IMG/VR virus record: IMGVR_UViG_3300024059_000021
Location: 1 to 31,437 of that record
Source: a virus
Direction: 5' to 3' (one strand)
DNA: 31,437 bases
Of the stretch, positions 14,329-20,129 are shown in pieces. Each line of letters opens with the position of its first letter. The stretch's first letter is position 1. The position numbers and the translations under genes are program-made. The notes under the pieces are model-generated. The model made no database searches, was not told the DNA's origin, and saw only the letters and a program-made list of their open reading frames with translations.

Positions 14329-14600
14329 CAGTAAAAAGTGGACCATTTGAGTTAGGCAGAAAATATTTAATCAGAACAGTAACCATGATCCAAATTGGTA
14401 GACTAGTCGAAGTTTTTGATAATGAACTAGTTTTAGAGGATGCATCGTGGATTGGCGACACAGGCCGGTTTAATGAATGTCTTAAAAGTCGTGATGTTTT
14501 GGAAGAAGTCGAACCTGCAGATGGTCGGGTAATCGTAGGGCGAAATGCAATCATTGACGTTTATGAGTGGAATCAAGACTTACCTAGAGAAGTCAAATGA
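14325..14600 (+). CDS. Hypothetical protein, 91 residues
   Basis: The start overlaps the small-terminase stop as ATGA and the stop overlaps the next ORF as ATGA. The product is beta-rich and acidic: YLIRTVTMIQIGRLVEVFDNELVLEDASWIG, with DTGRFNECL after it. That pattern (a strand pair around VEV-DNELVLEDASWIxDTGRF) occurs in small phage proteins of unknown function. I cannot assign a role. Its place between terminase small subunit and the SR-repeat ORFs suggests a link to packaging or virion assembly. Confidence 0.7.
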   Translation: MTVKSGPFELGRKYLIRTVTMIQIGRLVEVFDNELVLEDASWIGDTGRFNECLKSRDVLEEVEPADGRVIVGRNAIIDVYEWNQDLPREVK

Positions 14601-14866
14601 TAGCGTATTTATGCCCTCGCGATAATATCTCAAGATCTTTATCTGGGTCTTGGTCTAGGTCTATGTCTAGGTCTAGGTCTGGGTTTAGGTCTAGGTCTAT
14701 ATCTATGTCTAGGTCTAGGTCTATGTTTTGGTCTTGGTCTTGGTCTAGGTCTAGGACTGAGTCTGGGTCTAGGTCTAGGTCTTCGTCTAGGTCTAGGTCT
14801 AGGTCTAGGTCTTCGTCTAGGTCTTGGTCTGGGACTGAGTCTAGGTGTCTGGGAGGTATTAAATAA
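14597..14866 (+). CDS. SR/SW dipeptide-repeat protein, copy 1
   Basis: 89 residues. A short unique start (MIAYLCPRDNISRSLSGSW) is followed by about 65 residues of almost pure Ser-Arg, Ser-Trp and Ser-Gly dipeptides, encoded by GGTCTN hexamers, and a short end (CLGGIK). The product would be disordered, highly cationic and aromatic, suited to binding nucleic acid. AGAGAAG precedes the start, which overlaps the previous stop as ATGA. A near copy follows immediately. The ORF may be real, or incidental to a DNA element. Conservation of frame, start and stop in both copies favours coding. Confidence 0.55.
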   Translation: MIAYLCPRDNISRSLSGSWSRSMSRSRSGFRSRSISMSRSRSMFWSWSWSRSRTESGSRSRSSSRSRSRSRSSSRSWSGTESRCLGGIK

Positions 14867-15115
14867 ATGATAGCGTATTTATGTCCTCACGATAATATCT
14901 CAAGATCTTTATCTGGATCTTGGGCTAGGCCTAGGTCTGGATCTTGGGCTAGGTCTAGGTCTGGGTTTAGGTCTAGGTCTAGGTATAGGTCTAGGTATAG
15001 GTTTAGGTCTCGATCTAGGTCTCGATCTAGGCCTAGGTCTTGGTCTTGGTCTAGGTCTGGGTCTGAGTCTTGGCCTAGGTCTTGGTCTTGGTCTTGGTCT
15101 GGGAGTATTAAATAG
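14867..15115 (+). CDS. SR/SW dipeptide-repeat protein, copy 2
   Basis: 82 residues, paralogue of the ORF just upstream. The first 19 residues differ at one position (Arg8 to His). The repeat region diverges in order and includes Tyr-Arg and Pro-Arg pairs (YRSRYRFRSR, RPRSW). It ends GSIK. GGGAGG near the end of copy 1 can serve as its ribosome-binding site. The repeat keeps the same frame throughout although the number of hexamers differs between copies, so length change by whole hexamers has been tolerated but frameshifts have not. Confidence 0.55.
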   Translation: MIAYLCPHDNISRSLSGSWARPRSGSWARSRSGFRSRSRYRSRYRFRSRSRSRSRPRSWSWSRSGSESWPRSWSWSWSGSIK

Positions 15116-15141
15116 ATGAGAAAAAGGCAGGGAAAGAAGAA

Positions 15142-15321
15142 ATGAAACCAAATATTAAAGAATTAAAACCTGCAGAAGGTTTATGTATCAATTTGCCTAA
15201 TGGTAGACCAGCACTTCAGATCATTACTTACAAAGATGTGACGGTCAAGACTTGGACAGCAGATAGGAATGTTAGACTGGTGATCGATTTCAAAGAGCCT
15301 TTCATAAAGGATAAGGAATGA
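15142..15321 (+). CDS. Small hypothetical protein, 59 residues
   Basis: ATG at 15142 to TGA at 15319-15321, with AGGGAAAGAAGA just upstream and a four-base ATGA overlap with the next gene. The product (MKPNIKELKPAEGLCINLPN at the start) is mostly beta: PALQIITYKDVTVKTWTAD, then VRLVIDFKEP. No family recognised. The overlap, ribosome-binding site and filling of an otherwise empty gap make it a good small gene. Confidence 0.6.
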   Translation: MKPNIKELKPAEGLCINLPNGRPALQIITYKDVTVKTWTADRNVRLVIDFKEPFIKDKE

Positions 15322-15506
15322 AACGAGATGCTATCGAGTTAAGAAGTGAACCTCCTTATAGTGATTTTCAAAGTCTTGTTAGTAAGGAAGAATTCGAGAA
15401 GTACTTTAAAGATAGGCAGTATCATTATGAAGCACCATTAAAGCTTGCGACTTTAAGAGTGTTGGAAAGAATTGCTGATAGTTTGAAGGGTAAGGATAAA
15501 GACTAA
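15318..15506 (+). CDS. Small hypothetical protein, 62 residues
   Basis: A charged helical protein with no recognised motif. SKEEFEKYFKDRQYHYEAP is followed by LKLATLRVLERIADSLKG, an amphipathic helix resembling the oligomerising C-terminal helices of small virion proteins. The product at 16490-16729 also ends in a helix of this kind (LKGISSLLLEILNTLKLMAG). AAGGA precedes the start. The stop shares its last base with the ATG of the NeuB-like gene, so the two are coupled. Confidence 0.6.
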   Translation: MKRDAIELRSEPPYSDFQSLVSKEEFEKYFKDRQYHYEAPLKLATLRVLERIADSLKGKDKD

Positions 15507-16291
15507 TGTTTATTATTGCTGAAGTGGGATCAAACATATTCAAAACAGATAGTCCGAGTGCCAATCTCAAAATTGCTTATGAGCAGATAGTAAAAGCCAA
15601 ACGGTGCGGTGCTGATGCTGTTAAGTTCCAGATGTTCACATCTAAAGAATTATATGGTGAAGTGTATGAGTCCGTAGATAAGTATGCGCTACCACGTGCA
15701 TGGGTTGCTAGTCTTAAGGAATGTTGTGATGACAATGACATCGATTTTATGTGTAGCTGCTTTAGTGTGGGTGGTTATGAGTTCATTGATCCTTATGTCA
15801 GAATGCATAAGGTTGCTAGCCCTGAAGTGACAGATGTAAACATTGTCGCTTACTTAAAGAGACAAGATAAACCTGTCATCTGGTCGAATGGTTGTTCGCA
15901 TGTGTCCACTTGGGGGCACAAGATGAAAGATGTAATTTTAAATTGTGTGAGTCAATATCCTGCAACTGAATATGATTATGATTACTCGCCACCATCGCAA
16001 GATTCTATTTATACGTGGGGGATCTCTGACCACACGAAAGAATTAATAGCTGCTCTTATCACACGTAAACAAGGTGGCTCTTATTTCGAAAAGCATGTTG
16101 ATCTTTTAAGGCATGAAGGTAACACCACTCCAGATGCTTGTGTGTCCATGAATGAAATTGATTTTGGCCACTACTGTCGAGTATTAAGAGCACACAAACC
16201 TATAGATTTTGATGAGCAACGACAAGAGGCTTATCAATTATATGGACGAAAGCATGTTGATGGGGAGTGGTTTAGGCCCTTGCCCTCCTAG
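15506..16291 (+). CDS. NeuB-family nonulosonic acid synthase, SAF domain absent
   Basis: 261 residues, against about 340-350 for cellular NeuB/PseI/LegI. The TIM-barrel active-site residues are present: Glu6 in IIAEVGSN, Lys40 in DAVKFQMF, Lys102 in HKVASPE, Tyr151 in SQYP, His176 in ISDH and His197 in EKHV. The last two would bind the metal. The family condenses phosphoenolpyruvate with a hexosamine to make sialic, pseudaminic or legionaminic acid. The C-terminal SAF (antifreeze-like) domain, which in the meningococcal enzyme gives a substrate-binding arginine to the partner subunit, is absent. The protein ends soon after YGRKHVDGEWF. It may need a partner or have another substrate. Its neighbours are virion-type genes, not sugar genes. 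Confidence 0.85.
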   Translation: MFIIAEVGSNIFKTDSPSANLKIAYEQIVKAKRCGADAVKFQMFTSKELYGEVYESVDKYALPRAWVASLKECCDDNDIDFMCSCFSVGGYEFIDPYVRMHKVASPEVTDVNIVAYLKRQDKPVIWSNGCSHVSTWGHKMKDVILNCVSQYPATEYDYDYSPPSQDSIYTWGISDHTKELIAALITRKQGGSYFEKHVDLLRHEGNTTPDACVSMNEIDFGHYCRVLRAHKPIDFDEQRQEAYQLYGRKHVDGEWFRPLPS

Positions 16292-16356
16292 GTGGCGGTG
16301 TAATAGAGTAGTCTTTGATTCATTGTGTTTTTCCTTGCATTGGTTTAGTCCTTTCG

Positions 16357-16398
16357 CCCCCGCCAACAACTTATCTTGTCGGGGGATCTTTAATTTTG
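16357..16398 (+). terminator. Candidate intrinsic terminator after the NeuB-like gene
   Basis: CCCCCG (16357-16362) pairs with CGGGGG (16380-16385), with an inner ACAA/TTGT extension, followed by ATCTTTAATTTT. The tail is interrupted, so termination may be partial. It lies in the 198-base gap 16292-16489, which holds no ORF I trust. The rest of the gap probably carries a promoter for the next genes, though none matches consensus well. Confidence 0.6.
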
Positions 16399-16489
16399 CT
16401 ATTATATTTCTACAAATTCCTACTTTTGGTTAATAGATACTACAGCTCTTTCGCATCTTTTGACGCGGGAGGGTATTTAAAGGTTTTCT

Positions 16490-16729
16490 ATGGCTCTGTC
16501 AGAAAATAGAGGTGATAGAGAATACGATAAATTCACGGAAGACCTTAATGGCCAAACGTGTGTTCGCATTGCACCTGGTGCAATTACGGATTCAGTTGAT
16601 GGCAATGAGTTGGATATTGATAGTGCAGGTAGGGCACGGATGTACGACACTAAAGTGCATGACCAACTCAAAGGAATCTCTAGTTTACTCCTTGAAATTT
16701 TAAATACTCTCAAATTGATGGCGGGTTAA
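16490..16729 (+). CDS. Small probable virion protein, 79 residues
   Basis: AAAGG lies six bases before the ATG, and the gene follows a terminator-like hairpin, so it starts a new transcription unit. The product is acidic, with FTEDLNGQTCVRIAPGAI, then NELDIDSAGRARMYD, and an amphipathic C-terminal helix (LKGISSLLLEILNTLKLM). Short proteins with a polar N-terminus and an oligomerising helix are common as phage head or fibre accessory proteins. The gene ends one base before the next, and the three products in this group look like a set. Function not proven. Confidence 0.55.
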   Translation: MALSENRGDREYDKFTEDLNGQTCVRIAPGAITDSVDGNELDIDSAGRARMYDTKVHDQLKGISSLLLEILNTLKLMAG

Positions 16730-16730
16730 A

Positions 16731-17360
16731 ATGGAAGTAGCTATTAAAAATGGCAGCGGTGGCGATGTTGCCTTAGTAGATAAAAATAGAAGACTGCATA
16801 CTGAAACGATAATTCAGGAACAAGCGGATCATGCATGTGATTCAGGTATCGGGGAAAAGTACAATATCAATACTGGAGATATTACGGTTACCAACGCCAC
16901 AAAGCTCACGACACTGTATATAAAAAATACGGGATCAGAGGATTTAGTACCTACCGCACTCATTTATAATCTTGGTACGACGGCTAATGGTTCAGGTGAC
17001 GCCAAAATAGATGTTATACGCAATCCCGAGACTGGAGACATTGTCACCAACGCGAACGATGTTTTAGTGGGCACTGGAGAGGAAGCTAACCAGAATTTCG
17101 CTGCTACTAGCACTTTGACAGGAAACTTCTATAAAGGTGCGGTGGGAGAAACAGCGGTAAATGGTTCAGTTACTATTACCACAAGATCAGCATCAAACAC
17201 TGGCCGTATTTTTCTTTCTTTAGGAGCAATAACAATACCTCAAGGTAAATCTTTAGCTATCGACTACACGCCACCAACGTCTAACACTTCTCAGATTGTG
17301 CAATTTGCAGTTGCTTGTTTTGTACGAACTAGCAAGGTGACAGTAGGGGATGTTAATTGA
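16731..17360 (+). CDS. Probable virion surface/decoration protein, 209 residues
   Basis: Thr-, Asn-, Gly- and Ser-rich, beta-strand sequence without Lys-rich or catalytic motifs, typical of structural virion proteins. The N-terminus (IKNGSGGDVALVDKNRRL) matches in pattern that of the next gene's product (IKGGNGGGIANVTTRNQL), suggesting a shared docking module. The middle holds NATKLTTLYIKNTGSEDLV and SVTITTRSASNTGRIFLSLG, jelly-roll-like strands. It could be a head decoration or fibre protein. Direct adjacency and overlap (TTGA) with the next gene support joint expression. Confidence 0.6.
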   Translation: MEVAIKNGSGGDVALVDKNRRLHTETIIQEQADHACDSGIGEKYNINTGDITVTNATKLTTLYIKNTGSEDLVPTALIYNLGTTANGSGDAKIDVIRNPETGDIVTNANDVLVGTGEEANQNFAATSTLTGNFYKGAVGETAVNGSVTITTRSASNTGRIFLSLGAITIPQGKSLAIDYTPPTSNTSQIVQFAVACFVRTSKVTVGDVN

Positions 17361-17782
17361 TCAAGACAGTTATAAAAGGTGGAAATGGTGGAGGTATAGC
17401 CAATGTTACAACTAGAAATCAGCTTGTAACATCACCTCTTGATTTCTCCATTTTTTACACTGCATCAACGGCGAGTAACAATGTAGCTGTTAATGTTGTT
17501 CCACCGATGACGGGAAAGAATTTTGTCATTACGGATCTTATCCTTTCTGGTGATCGCTCTATTGCTCAGAATGGCGCTGTCACAGAAGTTTATGAAAACA
17601 GCATCGGTCCGACCAGCGCGACAGTTACAAAAACTATATATACGGATGAGATTGCAAAGCAGACGCGCGCAGTATTGACAGGGCTTAACATCATAGTAAC
17701 AGAAGCGCGTTGGGTAAATGTTAAGAGTGATGACGTGATAGTGAGATGTAATATTGCAGGTTACTATGTGGAAACCCCATGA
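17357..17782 (+). CDS. Probable virion surface protein, 141 residues
   Basis: The start is TTG at 17357, overlapping the previous stop. No ATG precedes the conserved N-terminal pattern, so TTG is accepted. After a Gly-rich N-terminus (VIKGGNGGG), strands such as FVITDLILSGDRSIA, TVTKTIYTDEI and LNIIVTEARWVNV suggest one compact beta-sandwich. It shares the N-terminal motif with the upstream product. Likely a capsid decoration or head-fibre component. The stop overlaps the next gene as ATGA. Confidence 0.6.
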   Translation: MIKTVIKGGNGGGIANVTTRNQLVTSPLDFSIFYTASTASNNVAVNVVPPMTGKNFVITDLILSGDRSIAQNGAVTEVYENSIGPTSATVTKTIYTDEIAKQTRAVLTGLNIIVTEARWVNVKSDDVIVRCNIAGYYVETP

Positions 17783-18303
17783 GAAATGCTGTTGTTATAG
17801 ATATCAATGGAACTCTTTCCGATGTTTCGAAAGTAGTCCACTACATTCAAGGTGCAGATAAGGATTGGAAAGGTTTCTTTGGAAACATGAATAAAGTTCC
17901 TGTTAATCCCATGGTCAAAATGTTTATCAATGCGTTGAAGGCTGGAAACCATGGTGTATTGGTGGTCTTAGTGTCTGGAGCTCCAGACATTTATGAAAGA
18001 CAAACTAAGGAATGGTTAGCTAAGCATGGCGTCAAATATGATGCTATTCATTTCCGCCCTGATTGGGATAAAAGGCGAGGTTATCAATTCAAAAAAACAC
18101 TATACGAAAAGAAGTTAAAAAATTTGTACCGAGTTAAGTTAGTGCTTGATGACAAGGAAGATGCTTGCAGAACTTGGACTAGTTTGGGGTTACAGTGTTG
18201 GAAGCTTCCAAGTGATATGGATGATGCGAACACTCCACAACAAAGTCAAGAACCTGGTAAAAGATACGCGCATCTAGCTAGAACCGCACGAACTCGGGTT
18301 TAA
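17779..18303 (+). CDS. HAD-superfamily protein, polynucleotide kinase-phosphatase-like
   Basis: 174 residues. HAD motifs are visible: VIDINGTLSD (motif I, Asp8), LVVLVSGAP (motif II serine), a Lys/Arg-rich segment KRRGYQFKKTL (motif III region) and LVLDDKEDAC (motif IV double Asp). The layout and FRPDWDKRRGYQFKKTLYE resemble the 3'-phosphatase domain of T4 polynucleotide kinase. No P-loop kinase domain is present. In motif I the second aspartate, the usual general acid of HAD phosphatases, is Asn10 (DIN instead of DxD), so activity may be altered. It might act on nucleic-acid ends or nucleotides. A role as the phosphatase step of sugar synthesis is a weaker alternative. Confidence 0.72.
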   Translation: MRNAVVIDINGTLSDVSKVVHYIQGADKDWKGFFGNMNKVPVNPMVKMFINALKAGNHGVLVVLVSGAPDIYERQTKEWLAKHGVKYDAIHFRPDWDKRRGYQFKKTLYEKKLKNLYRVKLVLDDKEDACRTWTSLGLQCWKLPSDMDDANTPQQSQEPGKRYAHLARTARTRV

Positions 18304-18538
18304 AATGTTGACAAGATTTCGGGTAAACGATAACTTCATTCTTACGTTGTAAGTCCTATTCAGACCTAACCGTAAAAAGTTTTGTGCTGGAAAAAAATGA
18401 ACAGCGTCGAAGATGGCTGAAGATTCGTTAAATTAAGTTGAGTAAGTGTATTTCGCGGTAGACTGACGAAACTTAGACCGGCCCGAGCCTTGATTGTTCA
18501 CTCGTAAAACGGGCGATCACTAAACTCCTAAGAGCTAC
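18304..18538 (+). ncRNA. 235-base non-coding stretch before terL, candidate structured RNA
   Basis: All frames are interrupted by stops, and the longest ATG frame is about 15 codons. TTGACA occurs at 18308-18313 with a weak -10 (TAACTT) 17 bases later. Several stems can be drawn: CTTAC/GTAAG near 18336-18348, GCTG/CAGC near 18388-18408, CGAA/TTCG near 18412-18430, CGGT/ACCG around 18455-18481, and GCCCG/CGGGC with an inner CGAG/CTCG at about 18481-18514. Such a long gap is out of keeping with the overlapped genes on both sides. It could be a small RNA, a long structured leader of the large-terminase gene or a packaging signal. Strand is inferred from context. Confidence 0.4.
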
Positions 18539-19804
18539 ATGACAGTATTTAAACTCCATAAATTCCAAGAAAAAGCCTTTGTATCAAAGAAGCGAATTAA
18601 TGTAATAGCCGCTGGTATTCAGTCGGGTAAAACGACAACGGGCGCTTTGAAGATGATCACTTGGGTAGCTAATGCTAAACCAGGTGACAATTTTATAATT
18701 GTAGCTCCAACTTATAAAATCCTCACACAAGCAACACTACCTAAGTTCTTGCAGATGTTTCAAGGTTACGGCAGATATCACAAAGTTGATTCTGTGTTTA
18801 AGGTAACTAATGGCGCCACCATCTACATCAGATCCTTAACAGATCCAAACGCCATTGAGGGTATCACTGATGTTGAGGGTGTGTGGCTTGATGAAGGTGG
18901 TTTGATTTCTCGTTACGCTTGGGAAAATGTGGAAGGGCGATCGGCATTTCGTCAAGCACCAATCTTTATTTCCACAACTCCGTATTCTTTGAATTGGCTT
19001 TTTAGAATGTGGGAAGAGTGGAAGGCAGGTAAACGTGAGGATGTTGAATTTTTTCAATTCACTTCCAAACAAAACCCATATTTCCCTGATGCTGAGTTTG
19101 AACGGCAAAGAAAACTATTAGATGCTCGTCGCTTTCAAATGAAATACATGGGTGTCTTTGGTCGTATGGAAGGCCTTGTCTACGAAAACTTGGCAACATG
19201 TTCCGCTATCCCACTCCCAGAAGGAACACAGTTTTATGCAGGTGTGGATTTCGGTTATACAAATCCCACCGCTATCACAATAAGAGCGTTGACACCTGAA
19301 GGAATACATTACCGTGTCGCTGAGTTTTATAAATCCAGGATGATGGTAGAGGATCTTGTGAAAGTATGCCAACAACGTAAACAGATTTACAACATTAAGA
19401 CATTTATCTGCGATCCATCTAGTCCCGCCAACATAGAAGCACTTAACCGCGGTGGCTGTCCTGCAATTGGAGCAGATAACCAGATACGTTTGGGTATTGA
19501 TCGACACTCACAGTTAATTAAAGGTGAAAGATTCTTTGTTTTTCGTGATGAGAATCCAATGGGACTTGATGAATACAGTACTTATCATTACCCTGAACCT
19601 AAAGACTACAAAATAGATGATAATCAGAAAGAAGTGGAACCCGTCAAAGCTTCAGATCATGGTTGTGACGCCGACAGATATGTTACAATGCATTTATGGG
19701 ATTACAAAGAGACACGAACTTTCGGTAAAGATATACCGGGTTCTAATGAAGCAAGACTTCGCTGGTTAAAAGCTGGTGGTTCTTCTAGATTTGGTAAAGG
19801 ATAA
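18539..19804 (+). CDS. Terminase large subunit
   Basis: 421 residues with both motor and nuclease domains. Walker A is AGIQSGKTT (25-33). Walker B is GVWLDEGG (Asp118, Glu119). The coupling motif lies at about STT (145-147). In the RNase H-like nuclease, Asp237 (GVDFGYTNPTA), Asp292 (FICDPSSP) and Asp373/Asp377 (ASDHGCDADRY) give the metal-binding acids. It pumps DNA into the prohead through the portal and cuts the concatemer. The start at 18539 has a weak ribosome-binding site (AAGAG) at the end of the 235-base non-coding region, so expression may depend on that leader. The small subunit lies 4.2 kb upstream, an unusual separation. Confidence 0.95.
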   Translation: MTVFKLHKFQEKAFVSKKRINVIAAGIQSGKTTTGALKMITWVANAKPGDNFIIVAPTYKILTQATLPKFLQMFQGYGRYHKVDSVFKVTNGATIYIRSLTDPNAIEGITDVEGVWLDEGGLISRYAWENVEGRSAFRQAPIFISTTPYSLNWLFRMWEEWKAGKREDVEFFQFTSKQNPYFPDAEFERQRKLLDARRFQMKYMGVFGRMEGLVYENLATCSAIPLPEGTQFYAGVDFGYTNPTAITIRALTPEGIHYRVAEFYKSRMMVEDLVKVCQQRKQIYNIKTFICDPSSPANIEALNRGGCPAIGADNQIRLGIDRHSQLIKGERFFVFRDENPMGLDEYSTYHYPEPKDYKIDDNQKEVEPVKASDHGCDADRYVTMHLWDYKETRTFGKDIPGSNEARLRWLKAGGSSRFGKG

Positions 19805-19806
19805 AT

Positions 19807-20121
19807 ATGATTTACGAATTTTATTGTAAGCCCTGCAACGCTATAGATGAAGTGGTTCGACCAGTGGCGGAAGCTACAGTTCCTTATTCGTGTCCCGAGT
19901 GTGGTGGTGAAACAGTTAGACGATACACCGCACCACAGGTGATAACTCCAGGTGAAGATATTGCAGAGTTTAACCCCGCTTTTGGTAAAGTGTTGACAAG
20001 AGCACAAGCACAAGCTGAAGCGAAATCTCGCGGTTGGACTGAAGTTGGGAATGAGAATGTACACAAAGGTGTGGGTGATCCTAAACAACACGATTATGAA
20101 TTTAACGACTATATAGTTTGA
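19807..20121 (+). CDS. FmdB-like zinc-ribbon protein
   Basis: 104 residues. YEFYCKPCNAIDEV and YSCPECGGETVRRYTAPQV form the CxxC...CxxC zinc ribbon of the FmdB regulatory-protein family. The remaining 60 residues are polar and mixed. Short zinc-ribbon proteins often lie between large terminase and portal in phages. They may help head assembly or bind nucleic acid, but their role is not established. AAAGGA precedes the ATG. Confidence 0.75.
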   Translation: MIYEFYCKPCNAIDEVVRPVAEATVPYSCPECGGETVRRYTAPQVITPGEDIAEFNPAFGKVLTRAQAQAEAKSRGWTEVGNENVHKGVGDPKQHDYEFNDYIV

Positions 20122-20129
20122 GGTGAAGC

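Larger units (their letters stand above)
14597..15115. repeat. Tandem duplication carrying GGTCTN hexamer arrays
   Basis: Two adjacent units (270 and 249 bases) begin with a nearly identical stretch of about 55 bases (ATGATAGCGTATTTATG onward) and end with TATTAAATAR before the next ATGA. Each contains a degenerate hexamer array, about 14646-14844 and 14927-15108, of GGTCTA, GGTCTT and GGTCTG units. Guanine pairs recur every six bases on the plus strand. Confidence 0.9.

Noticed and set aside
14640-15110. CRISPR array
   Set aside because: Units are six bases with no spacers, and they encode an in-frame repeat. No cas genes are near; the Cas4-like nuclease belongs to the replication operon.
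14909-15151. Minus-strand ORF of Pro-Arg repeats
   Set aside because: It is the complement of the GGTCTN array. It has no ribosome-binding site, opposes the operon, and exists only because a hexamer repeat leaves several frames open.
16292-16489. Two plus-strand ORFs (starting 16209 and 16315)
   Set aside because: They overlap the terminator hairpin and the next gene in the wrong frame, lack ribosome-binding sites and have no recognisable pattern.
18304-18538. Group I intron or hammerhead ribozyme
   Set aside because: CTGACGAAAC looks hammerhead-like but lacks stem II between CUGANGA and GAAA. No group I core pairing could be assembled and neither flanking gene is interrupted.
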